64,000 nucleotides of DNA from Bacillus sp. REN10 (GTDB lineage: Bacteria; Bacillota; Bacilli; Bacillales; Domibacillaceae). Shown here in pieces: positions 8,719 to 18,334 of the stretch (its first letter is position 1; each line of letters opens with the position of its first letter). The notes beneath the pieces are model-generated. The model worked only from the letters and a program-made list of their open reading frames with translations. It was not told the DNA's origin and did not search any database. The stretch is taken from the NCBI RefSeq assembly GCF_016820555.1, contig NZ_JADHDW010000004.1:186001-250000 (forward strand), given 5' to 3'. Position numbers and translations under genes: made by a program.

Positions 8719-8767
8719 TTGTGGAATGTAGTATGATCATATTATAAATCTAGGTCATCAGATGACC
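8719..8767 (+). promoter_or_regulatory. lutABC promoter and LutR-type operator
   Basis: TTGTGG (8719-8724) and TTATAA at 17-bp spacing form a likely promoter. Just downstream, GGTCATCAGATGACC (8753-8767) is a perfect 15-bp palindrome that would overlap the transcription start region. It shares CTAGGTCATCAGATGA with the lctP leader. Confidence 0.75.
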
Positions 8768-8841
8768 AGTTGTTTTTGGGCGGGCACTCTTTCGGAAATA
8801 TCGGGGGAGTGCTTGTCACTTCTAAAAAAGAGGTGTTCAAC

Positions 8842-9558
8842 ATGAAAGTTGCTTTGTTTGCTACGTGTCTTGTGGATATGTTTCAGACGGATGTGGGAAA
8901 GGCGACAGTTGAGATTTTGGAACGTTTAGGCTGTGAGGTTGAATTTCCAGAGCGGCAAGTATGCTGTGGACAGCCAGCTTTCAACAGCGGCTATGTCGAA
9001 GAGTCTAAAGGTGCGATGAAGAAAATGATCGAGACCTTTGAAAATTCAGAGTACGTAGTGTCACCGTCTGGCTCATGTATCACAATGTTTAAGGAGTATC
9101 CACATGTATTTAAGGGAGATCCTGTTTGGGAGCCGCGCGCGAAGAAATTAGCAGAAAAATCATATGAATTCACTCAATTCATTGTCGATGTATTAAAGGT
9201 AGAAGATTTAGGTGCGAAATTGCCGGGAAAAGCAACGTACCACACATCTTGTCATATGACTCGTCTTCTTGGTGTGAAAGACGCACCGATGACTCTTTTG
9301 AAAAACGTGGAAGGTTTAGAATTTGTGCCTCTGCCAAATGCGCATAATTGCTGTGGTTTCGGTGGAACGTTCTCTGTGAAAATGGGACAAATCTCTGAAC
9401 AAATGGTCGACGAAAAAGTGGCCTGTGCAGAAAAAGTAGAAGCGGATTATTTAATTGGAGCAGACTGCGGTTGCTTAATGAACATCGGCGGACGCATGGA
9501 GCGTAAAGGAAAGCCGATTCGCGTGATGCATATTGCAGAAGTGCTAAATAGCCGTTGA
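8842..9558 (+). CDS. lutA: L-lactate oxidation protein LutA (CCG domains)
   Basis: A 238-residue protein, the usual LutA length, with two cysteine-rich CCG domains: [11 protein letters not shown] and [11 protein letters not shown], each followed by a conserved cysteine. Such domains bind iron-sulfur clusters in electron-transfer partners. With LutB and LutC it oxidises L-lactate to pyruvate. The ATG at 8842 follows AAAGAGGTG; the longer frame starting at 8770 overlaps the operator and is not used. It is the first gene of lutABC. Confidence 0.92.
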   Translation: MKVALFATCLVDMFQTDVGKATVEILERLGCEVEFPERQVCCGQPAFNSGYVEESKGAMKKMIETFENSEYVVSPSGSCITMFKEYPHVFKGDPVWEPRAKKLAEKSYEFTQFIVDVLKVEDLGAKLPGKATYHTSCHMTRLLGVKDAPMTLLKNVEGLEFVPLPNAHNCCGFGGTFSVKMGQISEQMVDEKVACAEKVEADYLIGADCGCLMNIGGRMERKGKPIRVMHIAEVLNSR

Positions 9559-9605
9559 GATTTTAGCTGAACGATAGAAAAGTCGAAAGAAAGAGGTGAC
9601 GTTCA

Positions 9606-11039
9606 ATGGCAATGAAATTTGGATCGGATGACTTTAAAGGACGCGTCAAAGAGAAAATGAATGACACGTTTATGAGAGGAGCCGTTGCAGGTGCGCAAGA
9701 ACGTTTGCGGACTCGTCGCCTAGATGCCGCTGAAGAGCTTGGCAACTGGGAAGACTGGCGCTCTCATGGTGAAGAAATTCGTCAACATGTGCTTGAGAAC
9801 TTAGATTACTATTTACATCAATTAAGTGAAAACATTTCTAAACGCGGTGGACATGTATTTTTTGCCCAAACAGCTGAAGAAGCCAATGAATACATTACAA
9901 ACATCGCAAAGCAAAAGAATGCGAAGAAAATCTTAAAAGCAAAGTCCATGGTGACAGAGGAAATCGGCATGAACGGTGCGCTTGAAGATATCGGTTGTGA
10001 AGTCATTGAAACCGACCTTGGCGAGTACATTCTGCAAGTCGATGACCATGATCCACCATCTCATATCGTAACGCCTGCTCTTCATAAAAATAAAGAGCAA
10101 ATTCGTGATGTCTTCACGGAAAAATTAGATTATAAATTAACGTCAAAACCAGAAGAGCTTGCTTTGCATGCACGTAAAACGTTAAGAAAAGACTTTTTAG
10201 CAGCGGATATCGGCGTAACAGGCTGTAACTTCGCCATTGCTGAATCTGGTTCTATCAGCTTCGTGACAAACGAAGGAAATGCTCGTCTTGTGACAACGAT
10301 TCCGAAAACACAAATCACTGTGATGGGAATGGAGCGGATCGTTCCAACGCATGAAGAGTTTGAAGTGCTTGTTAGCTTATTAACGCGCAGTGCGGTTGGA
10401 CAAAAATTAACAAGTTATGTCACAGCGTTATCTGGTCCTCGTGAAGAGGGAGACGTAGATGGTCCAGAAGAGTTCCATTTAGTCATTGTGGATAACGGCC
10501 GTTCGAAAATTTTAGGAACAGAATTCCAATCTGTCCTTCAATGTATTCGTTGTGCGGCTTGTATTAACGTATGTCCAGTATACCGTCACATCGGTGGTCA
10601 CTCATACGGATCGATCTACTCAGGTCCGATCGGGGCTGTACTTTCTCCGTTACTTGGCGGCTATGATGACTTTAAAGAGCTTCCGTACGCATCGACTTTA
10701 TGTGCGGCTTGTTCTGAAGCTTGTCCGGTGAAAATTCCGCTGCATGAATTGCTTCATAAGCATCGTCAAGTGATTGTCGAGAAAGAAGGACGCGCTCCAA
10801 TTTCTGAAAAATTAGCGATGAAAGCATTCGGACTAGGAGCCGCTTCTAATCCGTTATATGGTATGGGATCAAAAATGGCATCAACTGTGATGAAACCATT
10901 TACGAAAAATGATCGTATCTCTAACGGTCCAGGTCCATTAAAAGCTTGGACAGAATTGCGTGAGTTCCCAGCACCAGAGAAGCAACGTCTGCGCGACTGG
11001 TTTAAAGAACATCAAAAAGAGAAAGGAGGCGACAAATAA
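9606..11039 (+). CDS. lutB: Iron-sulfur protein LutB
   Basis: A 477-residue protein with an N-terminal LUD-type domain and two [4Fe-4S] ferredoxin motifs: [12 protein letters not shown] near residue 312 and CAACSEACP near residue 366. It should carry electrons in the LutABC lactate-oxidising complex. AAAGAGGTG precedes the ATG. The stop codon overlaps the lutC start (TAATG), a typical coupling in this operon. Confidence 0.93.
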   Translation: MAMKFGSDDFKGRVKEKMNDTFMRGAVAGAQERLRTRRLDAAEELGNWEDWRSHGEEIRQHVLENLDYYLHQLSENISKRGGHVFFAQTAEEANEYITNIAKQKNAKKILKAKSMVTEEIGMNGALEDIGCEVIETDLGEYILQVDDHDPPSHIVTPALHKNKEQIRDVFTEKLDYKLTSKPEELALHARKTLRKDFLAADIGVTGCNFAIAESGSISFVTNEGNARLVTTIPKTQITVMGMERIVPTHEEFEVLVSLLTRSAVGQKLTSYVTALSGPREEGDVDGPEEFHLVIVDNGRSKILGTEFQSVLQCIRCAACINVCPVYRHIGGHSYGSIYSGPIGAVLSPLLGGYDDFKELPYASTLCAACSEACPVKIPLHELLHKHRQVIVEKEGRAPISEKLAMKAFGLGAASNPLYGMGSKMASTVMKPFTKNDRISNGPGPLKAWTELREFPAPEKQRLRDWFKEHQKEKGGDK

Positions 11040-11755
11040 TGGCAGGAACGATTCATAACCGTGATTCTTTTTTAGCCAATATCGCCTCGAATCTTGGAAG
11101 AGAAAGAAAAGAAAAGGTGGAGCGTCCAAAGTGGAAGTTCCAGCCTCAGCATGAAGTATTGAAGGGTGCGACTCAAGACGAGCTTGTAGAAGTATTACGC
11201 GAGCAGTGCAAAAACATCCATACAGACTTCATTGAAACATCATCTGCTGATCTTGCGAAAACTCTAGCTGAGAAAGTAGATGCCTATGGCGGTGGCCCGA
11301 TTTCTTTATGGAACGACGAGCGTTTTGACGAATTTGGCTTATCGACATTAATTCAAGAAACATGGCCGGAAGAAAAGAAAGAAGTCAACGTCTGGAATCC
11401 AGCCTTAGGTCAAAAAAATATCGATGACGCAGAAAAAGCGAATATCGGTATTACATTTAGCGATATGACATTAGCTGAATCAGGTACAGTTGTGTTGCTG
11501 AGCAGCAAAGAGAAAGGCCGCTCTGTCAGCCTTTTACCTCATAAATACATTGCGATTGTTCCAAAAAGCACAATCGTGCCACGCATGACACAGGCGGCAC
11601 AAGCAATTAGCCGCAAAGTACAAGCTGGTGAACTAGCGCCATCATGCATTAACTACATCACGGGTCCAAGTAACTCTGCCGACATTGAAATGAACCTTGT
11701 TGTCGGTGTGCATGGCCCTGTGAAAGCTGCTTATATTATTGTAAATGACAAGTAA
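11039..11755 (+). CDS. lutC: LUD-domain protein LutC
   Basis: A 238-residue LUD-domain protein. Conserved stretches are TFSDMTLAESGTVVLLSS near residue 140 and INYITGPSNSADIEMNLVVGVHGP near the C-terminus, as in LutC/YkgG proteins. It is the third subunit of the lactate oxidation system. Its start overlaps the lutB stop and AAAGGAGG lies inside the lutB end. A strong terminator follows 56 bp downstream. Confidence 0.92.
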   Translation: MAGTIHNRDSFLANIASNLGRERKEKVERPKWKFQPQHEVLKGATQDELVEVLREQCKNIHTDFIETSSADLAKTLAEKVDAYGGGPISLWNDERFDEFGLSTLIQETWPEEKKEVNVWNPALGQKNIDDAEKANIGITFSDMTLAESGTVVLLSSKEKGRSVSLLPHKYIAIVPKSTIVPRMTQAAQAISRKVQAGELAPSCINYITGPSNSADIEMNLVVGVHGPVKAAYIIVNDK

Positions 11756-11810
11756 ACCGCCTCTTTACTTGATCATTTTTCCAACCCATTGATATTCGCC
11801 CATTATCAAT

Positions 11811-11847
11811 AAAAAACGGACTCGTCTAAAAAGATGAGTCCGTTTTT
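11811..11847 (+). terminator. Terminator of lutABC
   Basis: AAAAACGGACTC-GTCT / AGAT-GAGTCCGTTTTT forms a long perfect-arm hairpin that ends in a T run. It can work in both directions because both arms end in A/T runs. Confidence 0.88.
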
Positions 11848-11884
11848 GCTTGTCGCCGATGATCAAGCGCCTTCCGCTTTTCGG

Positions 11885-12007
11885 TTGTCCAGCTGCAGGC
11901 GCTATCGGCTCGAGGACAAAAGCCAAGCCGGCCAAAAGGTTAAAGAACAACCTTTCAGCCGACTCGTCTTTTGCTTGTCGCCGATGATCGAGCGCCTTCC
12001 GCTTTTC
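11885..12007 (-). repeat. Dispersed intergenic repeat, module A
   Basis: About 123 bp beginning TTGTCCAGCTGCAGGCGC and ending CCTTCCGCTTTTC. It contains an internal hairpin, AAAGGTT aaagaac AACCTTT, and the motif TTGCTTGTCGCCGATGAT, which also occurs just upstream at 11846. All modules of the family share the TTGTCCAGCT beginning and the CGCTTTTC-like end. The overlapping long open frames look like products of the repeat, not genes. Confidence 0.75.
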
Positions 12008-12009
12008 GA

Positions 12010-12127
12010 TTGTCCAGCTCCGCCTCCTAGACACTCGAGTCAAATAACCTGTCGTTTGCAAGGCTCATCGCCTTTCCAGCGACAGAACATTTGCTTGTCG
12101 TGTCTGGGCAGTCGGCTCCGCATTTCT
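12010..12127 (-). repeat. Dispersed intergenic repeat, module B
   Basis: About 118 bp starting TTGTCCAGCTCCGCCTCC and containing CTCGAGTCAAATAACCTGTCG, AAGGCTCATCGCCTTTCCAGCG and GCTTGTCGTGTCTGGGCAGTC in order, with substitutions between copies. The same module in opposite orientation, with about 90 percent identity by eye, occupies 20367-20476. Confidence 0.78.
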
Positions 12128-12278
12128 TTGTCCAGCTGCAGGCGCCAGCGACTAGTGGACTTCCACCATCCTCCTTACGATAAGTCAACATCGATTCACT
12201 ACCGTTCATCGTGTTTCCTTTATCTCATACGGCTGGCTCCAGTCCATACGTCGCTAAACGTCGCCTTCCGCTTTTCTA
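12128..12278 (-). repeat. Dispersed intergenic repeat, module C (full copy)
   Basis: About 150 bp from TTGTCCAGCTGCAGGCGCC to CTTCCGCTTTTC. Its right 95 bp match 5788-5887 almost exactly. The right end coincides with the stop codon of the minus-strand gene at 12276. Confidence 0.78.
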
Positions 12279-12452
12279 TTTATCTTTTAAGATGGCGTAC
12301 GATCGAACCATTGATCCGACAAACATGATGAGAGCTCCGCTGAGCAGCAATGTTTGGAACGTCGTTTTAGCAATCACATCTAATGGATAAAGCAGGCTTC
12401 CAAGTATAAGAATGACTCCGATAGCTGTTAATAGCCAGCTGAATTTTTTCAT
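12276..12452 (-). CDS. Small two-span membrane protein, hypothetical
   Basis: A 58-residue protein, MKKFSWLLTAIGVILILGSL and onward, with two hydrophobic helices (about residues 5-21 and 33-49) and a short charged C-terminus. GAAGGTG lies eight bases before the ATG. Its stop codon TAG is the first triplet of a module C repeat. It faces away from fadN, sharing the intergenic region. No function can be assigned. Confidence 0.6.
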   Translation of the reverse strand: MKKFSWLLTAIGVILILGSLLYPLDVIAKTTFQTLLLSGALIMFVGSMVRSYAILKDK

Positions 12453-12633
12453 TTTATTTCACCTTCATTTCAATCGATTGTACATTCATTATATCATGAG
12501 AAGCGAATTTCTTTTTTGACGTTTTGAATGAATCAAAAAGAGGTATGGATTAATAAGATAGAAAAATTAGAAAATTTCTTCTTTAATCATTGCGCCATTT
12601 TGTTAGTTGGGTTATATTAGAATTATCAATAAA

Positions 12634-12651
12634 TGAATGAATATTCATTCA
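12634..12651 (+). promoter_or_regulatory. FadR operator of fadNAE
   Basis: TGAATGAATATTCATTCA is a perfect 18-bp palindrome matching the Bacillus FadR box (TGAATGANTANTCATTCA). It lies 21 bp before the fadN start, where bound FadR would block transcription; long-chain acyl-CoA relieves repression in B. subtilis. Confidence 0.92.
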
Positions 12652-12672
12652 AAAGGTGTGAAGGGGGAAATC

Positions 12673-15048
12673 ATGTTGGTTCAGCACATTCAAAAAGCGG
12701 CTGTTCTTGGATCGGGTGTGATGGGTTCAGGCATTGCTGCTCACTTAGCGAACATTGGTATACCATCCATTTTATTAGATATCGTTCCGCGTGAATTGTC
12801 GAAGGAAGAAGAAGCAAAGGGGTTAACATTGAACGATCGCCAAGTGCGAAACCGTTTTTCAGAAGGGGCATTGAAGAAGCTATTAAAGCAAAAGCCAGCT
12901 CCGCTCACATCGAAAAAGAATCTATCATTAATTACGGCGGGTAACTTAGAAGATGATGTAGATCAATTGAAAGAGGTCGACTGGATTATTGAAGTCGTTG
13001 TTGAAAATCTAGAAGTGAAAAAGCAAGTGTTTGCAACGGTCGAAAAGTACCGCAAGCATGGCAGCATCGTGAGCTCCAATACATCTGGCATTTCGATTGA
13101 AGCGATGGCAGAAGGGCGTTCGGAAGACTTTCGTAAGCATTTTCTCGGCACGCATTTCTTTAATCCGCCTCGCTATTTAAAGTTATTAGAAGTGATTCCA
13201 ACGAAGGATACAGCTCCGGAAGTGCTTGAATACATGAAAACGTTTGGAGAAGACACGCTCGGTAAAGGCGTCGTGTTAGCGAAAGATACGCCAAACTTTA
13301 TCGCTAACCGCATCGGCACGTACGGTTTGTTAAAGACGGTGCAAGAGATGGTAGCAGCTGACCTAACGCCAGGGGAAGTCGATTCTATCACCGGTCCGTT
13401 AATTGGCCGCCCGAAAAGTGCGACGTTCCGCACATTGGATGTCGTGGGTCTAGATACGTTCATTCATGTCGCTAACAATGTGTATGAGCAAGTAGAAGGG
13501 GAAGAGAAGCAAGTATTTGAAGTGCCGCAGTTTATGAAAACCATGCGTGACAACGGTTGGATTGGCGCAAAAAGCGGCCAAGGTTTCTTCAAAAAGGAAG
13601 GCAAGACCATTTTGGAATTGCATCCAGCTACGATGGAATATAGCGAGCAGAAAAAGCTAGCTTCTGCTTCGATTGAAATGGCAAAGCAGCAAAAAGGACC
13701 AGGAGCAAAATTGAAAGCGCTTATTTACGCCAATGATCAAGTTGGTCAATTTTTATGGAAGATTATTGCACCTGTACTTACGTATTCGGCGGAATTGACA
13801 GGGGAAATCGCTGATGACATTGTTGCGATTGACCAGGCGATGAAATGGGGCTTCGGCTGGAGTCAAGGACCGTTTGAAATGTGGGATGCGATTGGTGTCG
13901 AGAAGTCGGCAGAGAAAATGGAAGCGGAAGGGCTAAGCGTCCCAGCATGGGTGAAAGAGATGCTTGCAAGCGATCACACTTCCTTCTATCAAGAAGACCG
14001 CTTTTATCATCAAGGAGAGTATGAAGCGATCCCAGTAAATCCGAAAGTGATCGATTTGAAAAAGTTGAAGAAGCAAGGAAATGTGTTAAAAAGCAATAGC
14101 GGCGCTAGTTTAATTGATCTCGGTGATGGCATTGCCTTACTTGAATTTCACTCGAAAAGCAACGCCATTGGCATGGATATTGTCCAGATGATTAATTACG
14201 CCGTCGATGAAGTAGAGAAAAACTACAAAGGGCTTGTGATCGGCAATCAAGGCAAAAACTTCTGTGTCGGTGCGAACTTAGCGATGATTTTGATGGAAGT
14301 GCAAGATGATAACTTCTGGGATGTGGAAATGGTTGTGAAAGGCTTCCAGCAGGCGATGATGAAAATAAAATATAGTTCGAAGCCAGTTGTTGCGGCACCA
14401 TTTGCGATGACGCTTGGCGGCGGAGCGGAAGTTTGTTTACCAGCCGCTCATATTCAAGCCAACATGGAAACGTATATGGGACTTGTCGAAGTCGGCGTTG
14501 GTTTGATCCCTGGCGGTGGAGGAAACAAAGAGCTCTACATTCGCCATCTCGAGCAAATGGCCAACGGGGTACAAATAGACTTGCAAAGTGTCGCGAACAA
14601 AGTGTTTGAAACGATTGCGATGGCGAAAGTGTCCGCATCAGGGGAAGAGGCTCGTGAAAATAATTTTCTAGTGAAAGCAGATGGGGTGAGTGTGAATCCA
14701 GATCATTTATTATATGACGCGAAGCAAGCGGCCCTTTATTTATACGAAAGCGGCTACACGCCACCGAAACGAAAGAACATTCCAGTCGTTGGTGAATCCG
14801 GCTATGCGATGCTGTTGTTAGGAGCGCAATCAATGCTGAAATCCGGCTATATTTCAGAGCATGATTTTACCATTGCGAAAAAGTTGGCCTATGTCATTGC
14901 AGGCGGAAAGCTACCATTTGGGACAGAAGTGGATGAACAATACTTACTCGATTTAGAGCGTGAGGCCTTTTTAAGCTTATGTAAAGAGCCGAAAACACAG
15001 CAGCGTATGCAGCATATGCTTGTGAAAGGAAAGCCGTTACGAAACTAA
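12673..15048 (+). CDS. fadN: 3-hydroxyacyl-CoA dehydrogenase / enoyl-CoA hydratase
   Basis: A 791-residue bifunctional beta-oxidation enzyme. The N-terminal Rossmann domain shows AAVLGSGVMGSGIAAHLA near residue 10; the dehydrogenase domain includes HFFNPPRYLKLLEV and DTPNFIANRIG. The C-terminal crotonase domain (from about residue 480) shows GKNFCVGANL, TLGGGAEVCLPA and GLVEVGVGLIPGGGG with the catalytic glutamate. The ATG at 12673 follows AAGGGGG; an upstream in-frame ATG lies inside the FadR box and is rejected. It is the first gene of fadN-fadA-fadE. Confidence 0.93.
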   Translation: MLVQHIQKAAVLGSGVMGSGIAAHLANIGIPSILLDIVPRELSKEEEAKGLTLNDRQVRNRFSEGALKKLLKQKPAPLTSKKNLSLITAGNLEDDVDQLKEVDWIIEVVVENLEVKKQVFATVEKYRKHGSIVSSNTSGISIEAMAEGRSEDFRKHFLGTHFFNPPRYLKLLEVIPTKDTAPEVLEYMKTFGEDTLGKGVVLAKDTPNFIANRIGTYGLLKTVQEMVAADLTPGEVDSITGPLIGRPKSATFRTLDVVGLDTFIHVANNVYEQVEGEEKQVFEVPQFMKTMRDNGWIGAKSGQGFFKKEGKTILELHPATMEYSEQKKLASASIEMAKQQKGPGAKLKALIYANDQVGQFLWKIIAPVLTYSAELTGEIADDIVAIDQAMKWGFGWSQGPFEMWDAIGVEKSAEKMEAEGLSVPAWVKEMLASDHTSFYQEDRFYHQGEYEAIPVNPKVIDLKKLKKQGNVLKSNSGASLIDLGDGIALLEFHSKSNAIGMDIVQMINYAVDEVEKNYKGLVIGNQGKNFCVGANLAMILMEVQDDNFWDVEMVVKGFQQAMMKIKYSSKPVVAAPFAMTLGGGAEVCLPAAHIQANMETYMGLVEVGVGLIPGGGGNKELYIRHLEQMANGVQIDLQSVANKVFETIAMAKVSASGEEARENNFLVKADGVSVNPDHLLYDAKQAALYLYESGYTPPKRKNIPVVGESGYAMLLLGAQSMLKSGYISEHDFTIAKKLAYVIAGGKLPFGTEVDEQYLLDLEREAFLSLCKEPKTQQRMQHMLVKGKPLRN

Positions 15049-15069
15049 TTTGCAAGGGGGAGAAAGGGA

Positions 15070-16245
15070 ATGAAGGAAGCGGTTATTGTAGCGGGGGCGA
15101 GAACTCCGGTCGGTCGCGCGAAAAAAGGAACATTAGCAACCGTGCGCCCGGATGATCTCGGAGCCATCGTAGTGAAGGAAACATTAAAGCGTGCAGGAAA
15201 TTACGAAGGAGAAATTGATGACTTAATCATTGGCTGCGCGATGCCAGAAGCTGAGCAAGGAATGAATATGGCGCGAACGATCGGCGCTCTTGCAGGACTG
15301 CCATACAACGTACCAGCGATTACAATTAACCGGTACTGCTCTTCCGGCTTACAGTCGATTGCCTTTGCGGCTGAGCGAATTATGACAGGGCAGGCAGAGA
15401 CGATTCTTGCAGGTGGAGCGGAGTCGATGAGCATGGTGCCGATGATGGGCCATGTCGTCCGCCCGAATATTTGGATTGCGGAAAACGCACCAGAATACTA
15501 TATGAGCATGGGGCATACCGCGGAAGAAGTCGCCAAGAAATACGGCATTTCTCGTGAAGAACAAGATGCGTTTGCCGTTCGCAGCCATGAACGTGCGGCA
15601 AGGGCGATCGCCGAAGGAAAATTTGTCGATGAAATTGTTCCAGTCGATGTAACGCTTCGCAGTGTTGGAGCAGACAATCAATTGGTAGAGAAGCAGATCA
15701 AATTTGAACAGGATGAAGGAGTTCGTCCTGGAACAAACATGGAAGCATTAGCCAAATTGCGTCCGGCTTTTTCTACAACGGGCACAGTCACAGCAGGGAA
15801 CGCTTCGCAAACGAGTGATGGCGCGGCGGCAGTGATGGTAATGGAACGCGAAAAGGCTGAGTCACTTGGATTAGCACCGATAGCTAAATTCCGTTCGTTC
15901 GCGGTTGGTGGCGTCCCACCAGAAATTATGGGAGTCGGCCCGGTTGTTGCTATTCCGAAAGCGTTGAAACTGGCAGGGTTAGAGCTGTCCGATATTGGAT
16001 TAATCGAATTAAATGAAGCCTTTGCTTCTCAATCGATTCAAGTCATTCGCGAGCTTGGTTTAGATGAAGAAAAAGTCAATGTCAATGGAGGAGCGATTGC
16101 GCTTGGTCATCCATTAGGCTGTACGGGAGCGAAATTAACCTTATCTTTAATCCATGAAATGAAACGACGTCAGGAGCAATTTGGAGTAGTGACGATGTGT
16201 ATCGGTGGTGGCATGGGAGCTGCTGGGGTATTTGAGCTTTTGTAA
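15070..16245 (+). CDS. fadA: Acetyl-CoA C-acyltransferase (3-ketoacyl-CoA thiolase)
   Basis: A 391-residue thiolase, which cleaves 3-ketoacyl-CoA to acetyl-CoA and a shortened acyl-CoA. Motifs are [10 protein letters not shown] with the nucleophilic cysteine near residue 92, [23 protein letters not shown] and [10 protein letters not shown] with the second active-site cysteine. AAGGGGGAG precedes the ATG. It lies 21 bp after fadN in the FadR-controlled operon. Confidence 0.95.
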   Translation: MKEAVIVAGARTPVGRAKKGTLATVRPDDLGAIVVKETLKRAGNYEGEIDDLIIGCAMPEAEQGMNMARTIGALAGLPYNVPAITINRYCSSGLQSIAFAAERIMTGQAETILAGGAESMSMVPMMGHVVRPNIWIAENAPEYYMSMGHTAEEVAKKYGISREEQDAFAVRSHERAARAIAEGKFVDEIVPVDVTLRSVGADNQLVEKQIKFEQDEGVRPGTNMEALAKLRPAFSTTGTVTAGNASQTSDGAAAVMVMEREKAESLGLAPIAKFRSFAVGGVPPEIMGVGPVVAIPKALKLAGLELSDIGLIELNEAFASQSIQVIRELGLDEEKVNVNGGAIALGHPLGCTGAKLTLSLIHEMKRRQEQFGVVTMCIGGGMGAAGVFELL

Positions 16246-16269
16246 TCAATTAAACAGGGGGAGAAGAAA

Positions 16270-18057
16270 ATGACGAATCAAACAGAAAAACAAGCGGTTA
16301 AAGGTGGAGCGTTTTTAATCGAGGATATTTCCTATGATCGTGTGTTTACGCCTGAGGACTTTTCCGACGAACAAAAAATGATTGCGAAAACAACGGAAGA
16401 ATACGTAATGAACAGCGTGATGCCGCAAGTGCCTTATTTAGAAAAGCATGAATTCGAGCGCTCCGTGAAACTGCTTCATGAAGCGGGAGAACTCGGATTG
16501 CTAAGTGCCGATGTGCCAGAGGAATACGGCGGTTTGAACTTAGATAAAATCAGCTCCGCTTTAATTGCCGAGAAAATGGCGGTAGCCGGGGGCTTTTCGA
16601 TCACGCATGGTGCCCATGTAGGCATCGGTTCATTGCCGATCGTGTTATTCGGAACGGAAGAGCAAAAGCAAACATATTTGCCAGCGCTCAGCACAGGGGA
16701 AAAAATCGCAGCTTATGCGCTAACAGAACCGGGCTCAGGGTCCGATGCGCTAGGTGCTAAAACAAACGCGAAATTAAATGAGGCGGGCACTCATTATATA
16801 CTAAACGGGGAGAAACAATGGATCACGAATGCCGGATTTGCCGATGTATTTGTTGTCTATGCGAAAATCGATGGCGACAAGTTTTCTGCTTTCATTGTCG
16901 AGAAGGAGTTTCCTGGTGTATCTACTGGTGCGGAAGAAGACAAAATGGGCATCAAAAGTTCGTCGACGCGGACGTTAATTTTACAAGATGCCGAAGTGCC
17001 GAAAGAGAACCTACTTGGCGAAGTGGGACGCGGTCATGTGATTGCCTTTAACATTTTAAACATCGGCCGTTACAAGCTTGGCGTTGGGACAGTAGGTAGC
17101 TCCAAGCGTGCGATGGAAATTGCCGTGAAGTATGCGAATGAGCGCAAGCAATTCAACACGCCGATCTCTTCCTTCAACTTAACGAAAGAGAAGTTCGCCA
17201 CGATGGGGGCAAAGCTATACGCTTGTGAAAGTGCGATTTACCGCACAGTCGGCTATTTTGAAGATCGCATGAGCCAATTGTCTGAAGAAGAGCAAAAAGA
17301 TGGGATGGCCATTTCAAAATCAATTGCTGAATACGCAATTGAGTGCTCATTAGGAAAATTCTTCGGCTCCGAAGTGCTTGATTATATGGTCGATGAAGGT
17401 GTGCAAATTCACGGAGGCTATGGCTTCATGGAAGAGTATGAAATCGCTAGAATGTACCGTGATTCCCGCATTAACCGCATATTCGAAGGAACGAACGAAA
17501 TTAACCGCTTAATCGTGCCAGGCACCTATGTCCGAAAAGCGTTCAAAGGTGAGTTACCGCTATTAGAGAAAGCGCAGCAACTGCAGGGCGAATTGATGAT
17601 GCTTATGCCGGAAGAAGTCGGCACAGAGCCGTTAGCGCAAGAAAAATATTTAGTGAAAAACGCGAAGAAAATCGGCTTAGTTGCCGCTGGCTTAGCTGTT
17701 CAAAAATACGGAAAGGCACTAGAAAGAGAACAAGAAGTGCTATCTAACCTAGCTGATATCGTGAATTTAATCTATGCGATGGAATCAGCCGTTCTACGCA
17801 CAGAAAAAGCGATCGCAAATGTTGGCGAAGAGAAGAGCAAGCAAAAATTACTCTACACACAAATCTTCTGCCAGGAAGCCTTCGATGAAATCGAAGCACA
17901 CGCCAAAGAAACATTAATCGCCGTAGAAGAAGGCGACAACTTGCGCATGATGCTATCCGTGCTACGCAAACTGACACGCTACACACCAATCAATATCATC
18001 GCCAAGAAACGCGAAGCCGCTGAAAAAATCATCAGCGCCGAAAAATACATCGTCTAA
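16270..18057 (+). CDS. fadE: Acyl-CoA dehydrogenase FadE
   Basis: A 595-residue FAD-dependent acyl-CoA dehydrogenase of the long bacterial type with an extra C-terminal helical domain. Motifs are YALTEPGSGSDALGAKT, GEKQWITNAGFAD and QIHGGYGFMEEYEIARMYRDSRI followed by IFEGTNEINR. It makes the first double bond in fatty-acid beta-oxidation and delivers electrons to ETF. It is the last gene of the operon and ends in a terminator. Confidence 0.94.
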   Translation: MTNQTEKQAVKGGAFLIEDISYDRVFTPEDFSDEQKMIAKTTEEYVMNSVMPQVPYLEKHEFERSVKLLHEAGELGLLSADVPEEYGGLNLDKISSALIAEKMAVAGGFSITHGAHVGIGSLPIVLFGTEEQKQTYLPALSTGEKIAAYALTEPGSGSDALGAKTNAKLNEAGTHYILNGEKQWITNAGFADVFVVYAKIDGDKFSAFIVEKEFPGVSTGAEEDKMGIKSSSTRTLILQDAEVPKENLLGEVGRGHVIAFNILNIGRYKLGVGTVGSSKRAMEIAVKYANERKQFNTPISSFNLTKEKFATMGAKLYACESAIYRTVGYFEDRMSQLSEEEQKDGMAISKSIAEYAIECSLGKFFGSEVLDYMVDEGVQIHGGYGFMEEYEIARMYRDSRINRIFEGTNEINRLIVPGTYVRKAFKGELPLLEKAQQLQGELMMLMPEEVGTEPLAQEKYLVKNAKKIGLVAAGLAVQKYGKALEREQEVLSNLADIVNLIYAMESAVLRTEKAIANVGEEKSKQKLLYTQIFCQEAFDEIEAHAKETLIAVEEGDNLRMMLSVLRKLTRYTPINIIAKKREAAEKIISAEKYIV

Positions 18058-18064
18058 TTGAACT

Positions 18065-18092
18065 AACACCCGCTGTCTTGGCGGGTGTTTTT
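18065..18092 (+). terminator. Terminator of fadNAE
   Basis: AACACCCGC / GCGGGTGTT hairpin followed by TTTTG lies seven bases after the fadE stop. Confidence 0.88.
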
Positions 18093-18118
18093 GTTTTGGA
18101 GGTGTTGTTCGAGAGGTG

Positions 18119-18232
18119 GATCGGTCGAATCGGAGGTGTAATCAGTCGGGCTTGGCCGGTAATCAGTCGCCATTTGCTCACAATCGGTCGGGAAACGGAG
18201 GAAATCAGTCGCGCCGAGCCATCAATCAATCG
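18119..18232. repeat. Six-copy 21-bp periodic motif array (ATCRGTCG)
   Basis: The nonamer AATCAGTCG or close variants starts at 18119 (GATCGGTCG), 18140, 18161, 18182 (AATCGGTCG), 18203 and 18224 (AATCAATCG), each exactly 21 bp apart. The 12-bp segments between are different. It fills the gap between the fadE terminator and the yusI leader. Twenty-one base pairs equals two helical turns, so the motif would face one side of DNA; seven codons is the other reading, but no supported coding frame runs through it. Function is unknown. Confidence 0.75.
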
Positions 18233-18334
18233 CCCCCGTCCATCCCTCTGTAAAAAGAAGGTTTTGTTTGGCAAACGTCGAAGTTATTTGATATAAAAGT
18301 GTAGAAGTCATTTCTAGTGGAGGTCGTTTCAATT

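Noticed and set aside
11834-12328. 164-codon open frame across 11.8-12.3 kb
   Set aside because: It is made of the intergenic repeat modules A, B and C and reads into the antisense of a small membrane gene; no protein-like pattern is seen.
14192-14833. 213-codon frame opposite fadN
   Set aside because: It is antisense to the conserved crotonase domain and has Ser/Arg/Leu-rich composition typical of shadow frames.
18119-18232. CRISPR array
   Set aside because: The repeat unit is only nine bases with 12-base spacers and no cas genes are near; it does not have CRISPR repeat or spacer lengths.
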